Notes under the pieces: generated by a model
Databases searched by the model: none
What the model was told of the DNA's origin: nothing
Seen by the model: the letters and a program-made list of their open reading frames with translations, nothing else
Assembly (NCBI RefSeq): GCF_000284035.1
Contig: NC_016887.1
Span: 1,364,001-1,428,000, forward strand
Direction: 5' to 3'
DNA from: Nocardia cyriacigeorgica GUH-2
Lineage (GTDB): Bacteria; Actinomycetota; Actinomycetes; Mycobacteriales; Mycobacteriaceae
Length of the DNA stretch: 64,000 bases
In this document: positions 35,701 to 43,747 of the stretch, one piece after another
Position numbering within the stretch: position 1 is the stretch's first letter
Layout of the letters: every line of letters begins with the position of its first letter
Translations under genes and position numbers: made by a program

Positions 35701-38700
35701 GCTCGGCGAATTCACCGAGCAGATCACCGGCCGCGACGGCGTGCTGGCCTCGGCCGCGCGCCTGGTGCTCGAGCAGCTGGGCCTCAGCGAGGAGGTCTCC
35801 GCGCCGGAGGCCACCGAGGACGGCCTGGTGGATCTGGTCTCGGCCGAACTGGGTTCGGACTGGCCGCGCCTGGTCGCGCCCGCCTTCGATGCCCGCAAGG
35901 CGGTACTGATCGACGACCGCTGGGCCACCGCGCGCGAGGATCTGGCCCGGCTGTGGCTGGCCGACGACGCCGAGACCGCCAAGCAGTCGGTGGACGGGTT
36001 CACCGGTGCCGGCGAGGCTGTTGCCGCCCAGGCGAAGTGGTGGCGGCAGCGCGCCATGCACGAGGCGCGTTCGGTGCTGGCCGGCCACTACGAGCGGATC
36101 GCCACGGCCGCGTTGAGCACCGAGGAGCCGGGACTGTGGTCGGCCGACGTCGCCGTGATCACCGGTGCCAGTAAGGGTTCCATCGCCGCCGCGATCACCG
36201 GGCGCCTGCTCGGTGGCGGCGCGACGGTCGTGGTCACCACCTCCGGCCTCGACGACAACCGGCTCGGCTTCTACCGCGAGCTCTACCGCGCCAACGCCCG
36301 CAACGGTGCCGCCCTGTGGGTGGTGCCCGCGAACATGGCCTCCTACACCGATATCGACGCGCTGATCGAATGGGTCGGCACCGAGCAGGTGCAGACCGCG
36401 GGTGGCGCCAAGATCAAGGTCAAGGACGCGCTCACCCCGACGTTGCTGTTCCCGTTCGCGGCGCCGCGCGTCGCGGGCGATCTCTCCGACGCCGGTGCCC
36501 GCGCCGAAATGGAGATGCGGGTACTGCTGTGGTCGGTGGAGCGGTTGATCGGCGGGCTGTCCAAGCTCGGCGCCGACCACGACGTCGACGCGAAACTGCA
36601 TGTGGTGCTGCCGGGTTCGCCCAACCGCGGCCTGTTCGGTGGTGACGGCGCCTACGGTGAGGCCAAGGCCGCCCTCGACGCCGTGGTCGCCAAGTGGCGG
36701 GCCGAGAAGTCGTGGTCGAGCCGGGTCACCCTGGTGCACGCGCTGATCGGCTGGGTCCGCGGCACCGGCCTGATGGGCCACAACGATCCGATGGTCGAGG
36801 CGGTCGAGCAGGCGGGCGTGCAGACCTGGTCCACCGGGGAGATGGCCGATGAACTGCTCAAATGGGCCACCGCACGGGCCCGGGCGGTCACCGCGACCGC
36901 ACCGCAGCAGATCGACCTGACCGGCGGCCTGGCCGGCGCCAAGCTCGACCTGCCCGCACTGGCCAAGCAGGCCATGGAGGCCGAGCAGGCCGCCGCGCAG
37001 GACGCGGATGCCGAACAGTCGCAGCTGATTCCCGCCCTGCCGGCCCCGCCCACGCTGACCTCCGCGCTGCCGGTGCCCGAATGGGGCCCGGTGACCGCCG
37101 ATCTCAGCGATATGGTCGTCATCGTCGGCGCGGGCGAGCTCGGACCCTACGGTTCGGCGCGCACCCGCTTCGAGATGGAGGTCTCCGACGAGCTGTCGGC
37201 GGCCGGCGTGCTGGAACTGGCCTGGACCACTGGCATGGTGACCTGGGAGAACGAGCCCAAGCCCGGCTGGTACGACACCGAAACCGGTGAGTACGTGCCC
37301 GAATCCGAGCTGGCCGGCAAGTACCACGACGCCGTGGTCGAGCGCTGCGGTATCCGCCGCTACGAAGACGACGGCGCCATGATCGACAACACCAGCCCGC
37401 TGATGACCTCGGTGTTCCTCGATCAGGACCTGTCGTTCACCGTCGGCAGCGAGGCCGAGGCCCGCGCCTTCCACGCCGCCGACCCCGAGCACACGGTGAT
37501 CACCCCGGTCGCCGAGTCCGGCGACTGGACCGTGACTCGCAAGGCCGGCACCGAGATCCGGGTGCCGCGCAAGGCGAAGCTTTCGCGCACCGTCGGTGGC
37601 CAGATCCCCACCGGCTGGGATCCGACGGTTTGGGGCATCTCCGCCGATATGGCGTCCTCGGTGGACCGGGTGGCGCTGTGGAACATCGCCTGCACCGTCG
37701 ATGCGTTCGTCGGCTCCGGGTTCAGCCCGGCCGAGCTGATGAGCTGGGTGCACCCGAGCCTGGTGGCCAACACCCAGGGCACCGGCATGGGCGGCATGTC
37801 CTCGATGCGCTCGCTCTACGTCGACAACCTGCTCGGCGAGCCGCGCCCGAACGACATCCTGCAGGAAGCGCTGCCGAACGTGGCGCTGGCGCATGTGGTG
37901 CAGTCCTACGTCGGCAGCTACGGCGCGATGGTGCACCCGGTGGCGGCGTGCGCGACCGCGGCGGTGTCGGTGGAAGAAGGTGTCGACAAGATCAAGCTCG
38001 GCAAGGCCGAGGTGGTCGTGGCCGGCGGCTTCGACGATCTGGGTATCGAGGGCATCGTCGGTTTCGGCGACATGTCGGCCACCGCGGATTCGGCGGCCAT
38101 GAGCGCCAAGGGCATCAGCGACCGCTACTTCTCCCGCGCCAACGACCGCCGCCGCGGCGGGTTCGTGGAATCGCAGGGTGGTGGCACGGTGCTGCTGGCC
38201 CGCGGTGACATCGCGGTCGAGCTCGGCCTGCCGGTGCTCGGTGTGGTGGCCTACGCGCAGTCCTTCGCCGACGGCGTGCACACCTCCATCCCGGCGCCCG
38301 GACTCGGCGCGCTGGGTGCGGGCCGCGGCGGGCGGGAATCCCGGTTCGCCGCCGAACTGCGCAAGCTCGGCGTGGGCGCCGACGACATCGCGGTGATCTC
38401 CAAGCACGACACCTCCACCGCGGCCAACGACCCGAACGAATCGGAACTGCACGAACGCCTCGCCGAGGCGATCGGGCGCTCCGACGGCGCGCCGCTGTTC
38501 GTCATCTCGCAGAAGAGCCTGACCGGGCACGCCAAGGGCGGTGCGGCCGCGTTCCAGCTGATCGGCCTGTGCCAGGTGCTGGAAAACGGTGTGGTGCCGC
38601 CGAACCGGAGCCTGGACTGCGTCGACGAGAAGATGCGCGAATACCCGCATCTGGTGTGGGTGCGCGAGGCGCTGCGCTTCGGCGAACGGTTCCCGCTCAA

Positions 38701-39079
38701 GGCGGGCCTGGTGACCTCGCTGGGCTTCGGCCACGTGTCGGGTCTGCTCGCGGTGGTGCATCCGGAGGCGTTCATCCAGGCGATCGACCCGGACCGGCGC
38801 GAGGACTACCAGCGCCGGGCGCAGCAGCGTCAGCTCGCCGGACGTCAGCGGTTCGTGGAGGCCATGTGCGGTGGCGCCCCGCTCTACGAGCGGCCGGCCG
38901 ACCGACGGCTCGGCGGCGACGGCACTCCCGCGGCGCAGGTGCGCGGGCTGGAGGCGGGCGTGCTGCTGTCCGGCGAGGCCAGGCTCGGCGCGGACGGGGT
39001 GTACCGGATCGGTGGACGTGGTTGTGAGACCGGGCAACTCGTCGACGGTTCCGGCACCGCGGGGCGCGCCACACCGTAG
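29726..39079 (+). CDS. fas: Type I fatty acid synthase (single polypeptide)
   Basis: This 3117-residue multifunctional enzyme makes C16-C26 acyl-CoAs from acetyl- and malonyl-CoA and primes mycolate synthesis. Domains in order: acetyl transferase (GHSQG, active Ser about 161); enoyl reductase (GGGIGTPERATEY, about 613); dehydratase hot-dog (SGDHNPIHTSEAAA, about 1252); malonyl/palmitoyl transferase (AGHSVGEYNAL, Ser about 1464); an Ala/Pro-rich linker; acyl carrier (CDGVSSRRNQLL, pantetheine Ser about 1835); ketoreductase (VITGASKGSIAAAI, about 2144); ketosynthase (VAACATAAVSVEEG, Cys about 2742; SKHDTSTAANDPNE; KSLTGHAKGG). The TTG start at 29726 (MTINES) is chosen because it matches the MTIHE-type N-terminus I recall for the M. 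tuberculosis enzyme and follows GAGAAGGAAG. acpS follows after 11 bp. Confidence 0.97.
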   Translation: MTINESTTAGTGFRAHTGRGEADGTRSPLLDRLLNGAPYALAFGGQGAQWLGELEEIGRDAALEPELTALVNEAAALLEPVAEQLLVVRPMGFDPIGWMLEDELVDADQGETSAAPSEQVLRSATVSMPGVMLSQLAALRALRLQGLDPAEHAPMAIIGHSQGRLAASAVEAGGARDAELLAIAQLIGAAAGLVARRRGLMPVGQRSPMVAVSNVDPDELRAVVAEVSEGVDPAIAAVVSIRNGRRRAVLSGTPAQLERVRLRCQQIHAEQTREREAKVRGGAVFAPVFEDVDVDVAFHHPALADTVELVAGWAGQCGLDTELAGRLAKEILVDPIDWVATVDAVVSEGAQWILDLGPGDLLSRVTGGSLKGTGVGIVAVATRAGQRSLLTPGAAPEVAAPWSAYAPKPVRLPNGRIVVETAFTRLTGRSPILLAGMTPTTVDAKIVAAAANAGHWAELAGGGQVTEQIFTDRVAELKTLLQPGRSVQFNSLFLDPYLWKLQLGGKRLVQKARAAGAPFDGVVVTAGIPELEEAVALVEELTEAGITHVAFKPGTVAQIRAVLRIADEIPGYPVIMHIEGGRAGGHHSWEDLDDLLLETYAELRARDNVLVCVGGGIGTPERATEYLTGTWSQPHGYPVMPLDGVLVGTAAMATLEATTAPEVKQMLVDTPGTPDWVGAGTATGGMASGRSQLGADIHEIDNAASRTGRLLDEVAGDADAVAARRDEIIAALDATAKPYFGDLATMTYIEWLERYVELAVGLDRRKDFDCGSDLGDAILEATRSVWLDITWRDRFAEMVRRTESRLNPADRGEIPTLFSDDDLERPVAALCELRKQYPAVAETLLHPADVPFFISLCKTPGKPVNFVPVVDADVRRWWRSDSLWQAHDPRYSADQVCIIPGTVAVAGITRVDEPVGELLDRFEQDTAYSLVRAGVVPAAVDARRTASVTSGPIDVVLAAPDVEWSGRTTVNPVHRLGDLAEWTIDGQGAVHPPTGATLVETTGPVAEHNYVELTVPLYAGNVVRIRITVPASVYNGGAPVITADDADAAMSALLAVAAGQSLPEVKGRVAHVNLAWTPDLIADHAGVTGSGLPADLSTLGRTVPDVLVGACWPAVFAVLGATRTDAAESVIEGMLDLVHLDHQIELVRELPGVTSILVVRAESTSVLDTDMGRVVEVKVTVGEMRDQGLEVVPLAELTERFAIRGRNGSGELTDPPRAAGTLSEQATDTPRRRRRDVTIVAPRTMAAFAAVSGDHNPIHTSEAAAKLAGLGSPIVHGMWLSAAAQHAVSAVDPQSSVPARTLTAWTTRFLGMVRPGAEIDVRVERVAVDQGSEVVEVSCRTGGDLVMTATGRTAAPKTVYAFPGQGIQRKGMGLDARSRSKAAKEIWDRADKHTRAALGFSILAVVRDNPTYLKARGVEHRHPDGVLHLTQFTQVAMATLGVAQVAELREAGAFVEGAYLAGHSVGEYNALAAVAGVLPLEAVLEVVFQRGSAMHELVPRDAKGRSNYRMAAIRPSQFGLPDDEVIGFVSGLSEQTGEFLEVVNLNLRGSQYAIAGTVAGLEHLEAEIDRRRAEFGGKRAFILVPGIDVPFHSTVLREGVPEFRHKLEQLLPANLHPEVLVGRYIPNLVPKPFSLEREFIAEIADLVPSEPLAAVLADFDSWSQRPTELCRVVLIELLAWQFASPVRWIETQDLLFTDTAHGGLGVERFVEIGLGATPTVANLASQTLKLPAFGTTTVEVLNIEREAGIVYATDTDPAPVDEPDEAPAETAAAAPAPAAAPAPAAAPAASGGPRPDDIAFTAADATRVLIALWTKLRIDQIGPVDTIEGLCDGVSSRRNQLLVDLGAELSLGAIDGAADADMGALSATVDRLARTYKPFGSVLTDAIGDHLRKVFGPSGKRPAAIAERVKKVWELGDGWASHVTAEVSLGTREGASVRGGDLGGLVSGALSDAASVDAAIDAAVQAVAARRGISVALPATGGGGGATVDAAALGEFTEQITGRDGVLASAARLVLEQLGLSEEVSAPEATEDGLVDLVSAELGSDWPRLVAPAFDARKAVLIDDRWATAREDLARLWLADDAETAKQSVDGFTGAGEAVAAQAKWWRQRAMHEARSVLAGHYERIATAALSTEEPGLWSADVAVITGASKGSIAAAITGRLLGGGATVVVTTSGLDDNRLGFYRELYRANARNGAALWVVPANMASYTDIDALIEWVGTEQVQTAGGAKIKVKDALTPTLLFPFAAPRVAGDLSDAGARAEMEMRVLLWSVERLIGGLSKLGADHDVDAKLHVVLPGSPNRGLFGGDGAYGEAKAALDAVVAKWRAEKSWSSRVTLVHALIGWVRGTGLMGHNDPMVEAVEQAGVQTWSTGEMADELLKWATARARAVTATAPQQIDLTGGLAGAKLDLPALAKQAMEAEQAAAQDADAEQSQLIPALPAPPTLTSALPVPEWGPVTADLSDMVVIVGAGELGPYGSARTRFEMEVSDELSAAGVLELAWTTGMVTWENEPKPGWYDTETGEYVPESELAGKYHDAVVERCGIRRYEDDGAMIDNTSPLMTSVFLDQDLSFTVGSEAEARAFHAADPEHTVITPVAESGDWTVTRKAGTEIRVPRKAKLSRTVGGQIPTGWDPTVWGISADMASSVDRVALWNIACTVDAFVGSGFSPAELMSWVHPSLVANTQGTGMGGMSSMRSLYVDNLLGEPRPNDILQEALPNVALAHVVQSYVGSYGAMVHPVAACATAAVSVEEGVDKIKLGKAEVVVAGGFDDLGIEGIVGFGDMSATADSAAMSAKGISDRYFSRANDRRRGGFVESQGGGTVLLARGDIAVELGLPVLGVVAYAQSFADGVHTSIPAPGLGALGAGRGGRESRFAAELRKLGVGADDIAVISKHDTSTAANDPNESELHERLAEAIGRSDGAPLFVISQKSLTGHAKGGAAAFQLIGLCQVLENGVVPPNRSLDCVDEKMREYPHLVWVREALRFGERFPLKAGLVTSLGFGHVSGLLAVVHPEAFIQAIDPDRREDYQRRAQQRQLAGRQRFVEAMCGGAPLYERPADRRLGGDGTPAAQVRGLEAGVLLSGEARLGADGVYRIGGRGCETGQLVDGSGTAGRATP

Positions 39080-39090
39080 GCTGCGCCACT

Positions 39091-39528
39091 GTGACCATCC
39101 TCGGAATCGGCTTGGACCTGGTAACCATCTCCGAGTTCGCCGAACAGCTGCAACGGTCCGGGACGACCATGCTCAGGGAGAGCTTCACCGCCGGTGAGCG
39201 ACGTTACTGCCAGAGCAAAGGCACCGACCCGGCCCGCAGCTACGCGGCGCGATGGGCGGCGAAGGAGGCGGTGCTCAAAGCCTGGGCATCGTCTCGCTTC
39301 GCGCGCCGCCCGCAGATCGGGGACAACCCGTATCCACTGATCGAGGTGGTCAACGACGCCTGGGGCAGGCCGAGTATCAAGCTGCACGGCCTGGCCGCGG
39401 AATTCCTGCCTCGGGCGCGGGTGCACCTGTCGCTGACCCATGACGGCGATACCGCCGCGGCGATGGTGGTGCTGGAGGATCCGGGTGAACTGGCCGACCT
39501 GATCGAGGGCCGGGTGCCCGAGAGCTGA
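39091..39528 (+). CDS. acpS: Holo-[acyl-carrier-protein] synthase
   Basis: AcpS transfers 4'-phosphopantetheine from CoA to the acyl carrier domain, here most likely that of the adjacent Fas. The 145-residue length is usual for the mycobacterial form. Motifs are the N-terminal GIGLDLVTISEF with the Mg-binding Asp, the WAAKEAVLKAW helix with the second acidic residue, and the C-terminal VHLSLTHDGDTAAAMVVLE. The GTG start at 39091 lies 11 bp after the fas stop, so the two genes are one operon, as in mycobacteria. The gene converges on the TetR gene at 39570. Confidence 0.95.
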   Translation: MTILGIGLDLVTISEFAEQLQRSGTTMLRESFTAGERRYCQSKGTDPARSYAARWAAKEAVLKAWASSRFARRPQIGDNPYPLIEVVNDAWGRPSIKLHGLAAEFLPRARVHLSLTHDGDTAAAMVVLEDPGELADLIEGRVPES

Positions 39529-39569
39529 TCGCTACGAGGCAATCGGCGACGCGGTCCGCGGTTGCCGGC

Positions 39570-40268
39570 TCAGGTCTTGCTGGCCGTGCGCGATTCCTTC
39601 TCGGCGACCAGCAGATAGGCCACCATCAGCCGCTTGAGTTCGGCGACGGCGTCGGCGTGGCTCTGCTCGTCCTGCACCGAGAAATTCAGCATCGAATACA
39701 CCACGTGCACCAGGACCTCGGCCATCATCGTGCGCCGGGCCCGGGGAGTGCGCGGGGTCAGCGGGCGCAGCATCTGCGAGACGACCTCGGCGAACTCCTT
39801 CTCGTGGATAGCGCCGGTGGCCCGGGTGGACGGCGTGGACTGCATCGCCAGCCACACCTCGCGGCGCGACGGGTCGGTCATCCACAGCCTGGCCATGTGA
39901 TCGACGAACTGGTTCATATGGCGCAACCAGTCCAGTGACGGCACCTCGCCGTGGAAGTCGGCCAGCTCCTGGGAAACCGCGACCAGGTCTTGCCGATTCA
40001 ACTCGCAGACGATGACGTACTTGTTGGCGAAGAACTGATACAGCGTGCCGATCGGCACCTCGGCGCGCGCCGCCACCTCTTCGCAGGTGAACGATTCGAA
40101 CCCGACCTCGACCAGCAGTTCGCGCGAGGCCTGCAACAGCGCGTCGAACTTGCGTTTGCTGCGTTCCTGGGTGGGCCGCTTGCGCGGCATCAGCTCCTGC
40201 GGATCGTCCTGGAGATCCAACGCAGGGTCCAGGCGTCGTTTCGACCTGGTCTCCGTGCGCGTTTCCAC
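39570..40268 (-). CDS. TetR family transcriptional regulator
   Basis: The protein (232 aa from GTG 40268) has a TetR domain at about residues 35-85 (KRKFDALLQASRELLVEVGFESFTCEEVAARAEVPIGTLYQFF) and a C-terminal helical domain of the TetR type with RREVWLAMQSTPSTRA. ATG 40190 (MPRKRP) is a strong alternative start because AGGAG lies just before it. Its helix differs clearly from what I remember of FasR, so I do not assign control of the adjacent fas-acpS operon to it. It converges on acpS and has no same-strand partner. Confidence 0.87.
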   Translation of the reverse strand: METRTETRSKRRLDPALDLQDDPQELMPRKRPTQERSKRKFDALLQASRELLVEVGFESFTCEEVAARAEVPIGTLYQFFANKYVIVCELNRQDLVAVSQELADFHGEVPSLDWLRHMNQFVDHMARLWMTDPSRREVWLAMQSTPSTRATGAIHEKEFAEVVSQMLRPLTPRTPRARRTMMAEVLVHVVYSMLNFSVQDEQSHADAVAELKRLMVAYLLVAEKESRTASKT

Positions 40269-40504
40269 ACGTCCAGGCTAGCGGTAGCGCGCGGTCCGCG
40301 GCACACGGCCGCTACTCCCGGTACCTGAAACTGTCATTTATCACCACCCATCCGCATCGGCCGTGGTATCGAACACATACCAAGGGCACGTGCCTCCGGC
40401 GGGTGTTCAGGGCAGGGATCCAGGGGAAATGCAGGGAAATCTCTCCAGGCTCATGGGTTTCGATGCGTCCGTGAGCCGGTAGCGGCACAGGGAAGGCGTG
40501 AACT

Positions 40505-41809
40505 GTGGTAGCTCGCTCCGATCAGGCTCCATCCGTGATAACCCTCGGCGTGTCCACCGAACGTGGTGCGATACACGCGGTGGCCCTCGGCGACGAGGGA
40601 ACGAAACTGTCCGAACGGGTGCTGCTGCACCGGGTGGCCACCACCGAGGGCGACGGGAAGGCCGAGCTGGCCGAGACCGTGGCTCGGGCGCTGGACCGCA
40701 TCGCCGCCGAGATCGGCTCCGCGGGCGAGATCGCCGGGGTCGCGGTGGCCTACCGGGATGCCGCCGAGCGCCGCGCGATCGTCACCCGGCTCGCGTCCGG
40801 GCCGTGGCGCAGCGCCTCGCTGGTCTCCACCAAATCCGCGCATCTGAGCGTGGCCGGGGCGATGACCTGGCTCAACGAATTCGACAACCTGCTGATCTGC
40901 GAAGTGGTCCCCGGCTATCAGGCATTCACCCTGGTCGACCAGGCCCGCAGCCGAGTGCTGGCGGCCACCGGGCATTCGGGTGCCGCGGTCACCATGGAGA
41001 CCATGCGGGCTGCGGTCGCGGTGGCCCGCGATCAACTCGACGCCGCCGAGGTCCGGCCCGACGCGGTGGTGCTGATCGGCTCGAGTGCCGACCAGCCCGC
41101 CGTCACCGGTGCGGTCGCCGGATTCGGCGCACCGGTGATCCCGTGCATGATCGCCGGCCCCGCGCCCGCCATCGGCGCCGCGCTGTTCGCCATGGACGAT
41201 CTGATCGACACCGTGGTCCCGATCGAGCAGGCGCGCCGCCAGCGCGGTGGTGGAGTGGCGCTGGTCGCCGCGGCCGGTGTGCTGGCCAGTGGTCTGGCAG
41301 GCGGCGGGGTGTATCTGCTGGCCCAGCAGAACCGGCACTCCGGGCCCGCCGCCACCGACGCGATGTCGGCGGCGAACTCGCACACCGTCGGCGCCGACGG
41401 CACCGATCGCGTCCGCCCGGGCGCCCCCGACCAGCCACCGCACGCACCCGCTCGCGCGCCGGAACCCATGGCGTTCCAGCCGGGTTCGGCCACCGGCGTC
41501 CCGGAAACCGAGAGCCTGCACACCACGCCCCGCCCGCAGTACGCGGCATCGCACTGGGGTTCGTGGCCCGAGCCCGAGCGCGGGATTCCGCTGGTGCCTG
41601 CGGAACCGGAAACCGCGCCCGCGGCCTGGGATCCGAGCCGCAACTCCGTCGTGCCCGAGCCGCAGGTGAAGGTCGGCGAGCCACACGGGTTCCTGTTCCC
41701 CGGTGAATCGCCGCCCCCGCCCGCTTTCACCGCCGAGTCCTACGCCTGGTGGACCGAGCATGTGCGCATGCTCGCCCAGTGGGCCGCCGAACAGGTGTTG
41801 CCCAGCTGA
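40505..41809 (+). CDS. Hypothetical single-span membrane protein (DUF7159-like)
   Basis: The 434-residue protein begins with an actin/Hsp70-like-looking domain (about 10-245: ITLGVSTERGAIHAVALGD, GVAVAYRDAAERRAI, DAVVLIGSSADQPAV), followed by one transmembrane helix (about 256-278, VALVAAAGVLASGLAGGGVYLLA) and a Pro/Ala/Glu-rich outer or inner tail of about 155 residues. It resembles the poorly studied DUF7159 proteins of mycobacteria; this is a tentative match. The GTG start at 40505 follows GGGAAGGCGTG. No operon partner is seen, and the 236 bp upstream contain only promoter-like sequence. The function is unknown. Confidence 0.7.
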   Translation: MVARSDQAPSVITLGVSTERGAIHAVALGDEGTKLSERVLLHRVATTEGDGKAELAETVARALDRIAAEIGSAGEIAGVAVAYRDAAERRAIVTRLASGPWRSASLVSTKSAHLSVAGAMTWLNEFDNLLICEVVPGYQAFTLVDQARSRVLAATGHSGAAVTMETMRAAVAVARDQLDAAEVRPDAVVLIGSSADQPAVTGAVAGFGAPVIPCMIAGPAPAIGAALFAMDDLIDTVVPIEQARRQRGGGVALVAAAGVLASGLAGGGVYLLAQQNRHSGPAATDAMSAANSHTVGADGTDRVRPGAPDQPPHAPARAPEPMAFQPGSATGVPETESLHTTPRPQYAASHWGSWPEPERGIPLVPAEPETAPAAWDPSRNSVVPEPQVKVGEPHGFLFPGESPPPPAFTAESYAWWTEHVRMLAQWAAEQVLPS

Positions 41810-41826
41810 TCGGCGGCCGCGCGCGG

Positions 41827-42615
41827 TTAGTTCATGGTGCGGCGCCGCAACAGCACTCGCGCCGCGCAATAGCCGGCCAGCGCGATGAGGGTGCACCAGC
41901 CGATCGCCAGCGCCGCGCTGTTGCCGATCGGGGTGCCCATCAGCAGCCCGCGCATCGTCTCGATCACCGGCGTCACGGGCTGGTGTTCGGCGAACGGATG
42001 CAACCAGGTCGGCATCGACTCGGTCGGCACGAAAGCGCTGCTCACGTACGGCAGGAACATGAACACGAAGGTGAAGCCGTTGGCGGCCTCCGGATTGCGG
42101 GCCAGCAGACCCAGCGCCGCCGCGACCCAGGACAGAGCCAGCACGAACATCGCGATCACCGCGATGGCGCCCAGCCAGCGCAGCGGATCGGTGGTGGGCC
42201 GGAACCCCAGCGCCACCGCGACACCGATGACGATGCCCGTCGTGATCAGATTCCGGATCACGCTCTCGGCCACATGCCCGGTGAGCACGGCCGACCGCGC
42301 GATATCCATCGTGCGGAACCGGTCGATGATGCCGTTGTGCATATCGGTGGCCAGCGCGGGCGCGGTCATCGCGGCCCCGAAACCGGCGCACAGCAGGATG
42401 ATTCCGGGCACCACGTAGTCGATGTAGGCGCCTGCGCCGAACTCGATCGCTCCGCCGAACACGTAGACGAACATCAGCAGGATCACCACGGGCAGCGCGA
42501 TCGTCATGATCATGGTGTCCGGACTGCGCAGGGTATGGCGCAGATTGCGGTCCAGCATGGTGCCGGAATCGGCGGCGGCGCGCAGCGTACGCGCAGCGGG
42601 GGACAAGGTGGTCAT
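41827..42615 (-). CDS. ABC-2 type exporter permease (DrrB-like)
   Basis: The 262-residue membrane protein has six predicted helices and the ABC-2 signature region (LATDMHNGIIDRFRTMDIARSAVLTG before helix 3; later PEAANGFTFVFMFLPYVSSAFVP and ESMPTWLHPFAEHQPVTPVIE). It pairs with the ATPase encoded 27 bp upstream to form a DrrAB-type exporter of lipophilic drugs or lipids. ATG 42615 (MTTLSPA) is preferred over the in-frame TTG at 42621. The substrate is not evident. Confidence 0.92.
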   Translation of the reverse strand: MTTLSPAARTLRAAADSGTMLDRNLRHTLRSPDTMIMTIALPVVILLMFVYVFGGAIEFGAGAYIDYVVPGIILLCAGFGAAMTAPALATDMHNGIIDRFRTMDIARSAVLTGHVAESVIRNLITTGIVIGVAVALGFRPTTDPLRWLGAIAVIAMFVLALSWVAAALGLLARNPEAANGFTFVFMFLPYVSSAFVPTESMPTWLHPFAEHQPVTPVIETMRGLLMGTPIGNSAALAIGWCTLIALAGYCAARVLLRRRTMN

Positions 42616-42642
42616 TCTCAACTCGATTCGGTGTGCGCGCTG

Positions 42643-43620
42643 TCAGGCGGCGGTGTCGACACGGGTGGAGTGGCCGGTCAAGGCGAAGAAGACATCGTCG
42701 AGATCCGGAAGGTGCACCGTCAGCTGATCGACGGTGATGTCGAGTTCGTCGAAGCGATACAGCAGCCGCTTCACATCGCCGGCGTTGCCGTCGGAGGGAA
42801 CCTGCAGCGTCAGCTGGTCGACGTCGGCCAGTGCGTGGTTGCCCGCGGCGACCACCCGGTCATCGAGGGCGTGGACGGCGGCGCTGAGCTGGTCGCGGTC
42901 GGCGAAGCGCAGCCGGATATGCCCACCGGGGGCCAGCTGTTTGAGTTCCTCGGGAGTGCCGTCGGCGACCAGTTTGCCGCCGTCGAGCACGGCGACGCGG
43001 TCGGCGAGCTGATTGGCCTCCTCCAGATATTGCGTGGTCAGGAAGACGGTGGTGCCGTCGGCGGCGAGCTGCTGGATCACCTGCCACAGATCGCGTCGAC
43101 TGCGCGGATCCAGGCCGGTGGTCGGTTCGTCGAGGAACAGGATGCGCGGCTCGCCCATCAGGCTCATGGCCAGATCGAGGCGGCGGCGCATGCCGCCGGA
43201 ATAGGTGCCCGCGCGACGGTCCGCGGCCTCGGTCAGATCGAAACGCTCCAGCAGTTCGGCGGTGCGGCGGCGGGTTTCGGTGCGGCCTAGATGCAGAAGT
43301 TTGCCGGTGAGGCGCAGGTTCTCCACCCCGGTCAGCACCTCGTCCACCGCCGAGTACTGGCCGGTGACGCCGATGAGCCGGCGCACGATCGCGGGCTCGT
43401 CGACGACGTCGTGCCCGAAGACCGCGGCCCGGCCCTGATCCGGTGTGCTCAGCGTGGCGAGGATGCGCACCATCGTCGTCTTGCCGGCGCCGTTGGGGCC
43501 GAGCAGCGAAAACACCGTTCCGGCAGCGATATCCAGGTCGATGCCGTCGAGCACCACATGATCGCCGAACGCTTTGGCGAGGCGATCGAGGGAGAGGGCG
43601 GGCAGGGGAGGGGAACTCAT
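42643..43620 (-). CDS. ABC exporter ATPase (DrrA-like)
   Basis: The 325-residue ATPase contains Walker A (LLGPNGAGKTT, about 40-50), a Q-loop, the signature YSGGMRRRLDLAMSL (about 139-153), Walker B ILFLDEPTTGLDPRSRRD and the H-loop region VFLTTQYLEEANQL, where the usual His is replaced by Gln as in DrrA-type ATPases. The C-terminal 90 residues form the DrrA regulatory domain ending in LDDVFFALTGHS. It is first in the operon with the permease and is divergent from a TetR gene; a tandem operator lies between them. Confidence 0.93.
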   Translation of the reverse strand: MSSPPLPALSLDRLAKAFGDHVVLDGIDLDIAAGTVFSLLGPNGAGKTTMVRILATLSTPDQGRAAVFGHDVVDEPAIVRRLIGVTGQYSAVDEVLTGVENLRLTGKLLHLGRTETRRRTAELLERFDLTEAADRRAGTYSGGMRRRLDLAMSLMGEPRILFLDEPTTGLDPRSRRDLWQVIQQLAADGTTVFLTTQYLEEANQLADRVAVLDGGKLVADGTPEELKQLAPGGHIRLRFADRDQLSAAVHALDDRVVAAGNHALADVDQLTLQVPSDGNAGDVKRLLYRFDELDITVDQLTVHLPDLDDVFFALTGHSTRVDTAA

Positions 43621-43637
43621 GAGGGATCTCCGATCGA

Positions 43638-43678
43638 AACTGTTTATGATCTAAACTGAGTTTATAGAGTAAACAGTT
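43638..43678. promoter_or_regulatory. Tandem TetR-type operators for drrAB-like operon
   Basis: Two copies of GTTTA-N5-TAAAC lie at 43642-43656 and 43660-43674, offset by 18 bp, so the whole 41-bp block is a nested dyad around 43658 (outer arms AACTGTTTA/TAAACAGTT, inner arms TAAACT/AGTTTA). The block begins 18 bp upstream of the ATPase start codon and 70 bp before the TetR gene. It is a strong candidate for two side-by-side dimers of the adjacent TetR protein repressing both promoters. Confidence 0.8.
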
Positions 43679-43747
43679 ATCGGGCACAAGGGAAGGGCGG
43701 ACGGGTCGCGGATAGAGTCGACGCGAGCGAAGGAGGATGCGCAGACG

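Noticed and set aside
32288..39037. A 2249-codon open frame on the minus strand
   Set aside because: It is antisense to fas, has no domain similarity and a Gly/Arg/His-rich shadow composition; it results from high GC with strong third-position bias of fas.
39538..39566. Hairpin between acpS and the TetR gene
   Set aside because: Outer GGCAA/TTGCC arms exist but the inner CGCGG/CCGCG part has a one-base loop that cannot fold as drawn, so I did not call a terminator.
39570..40268. FasR assignment for the TetR gene next to fas-acpS
   Set aside because: Its DNA-binding helix region does not resemble FasR as I remember it, and FasR is encoded away from fas in mycobacteria.
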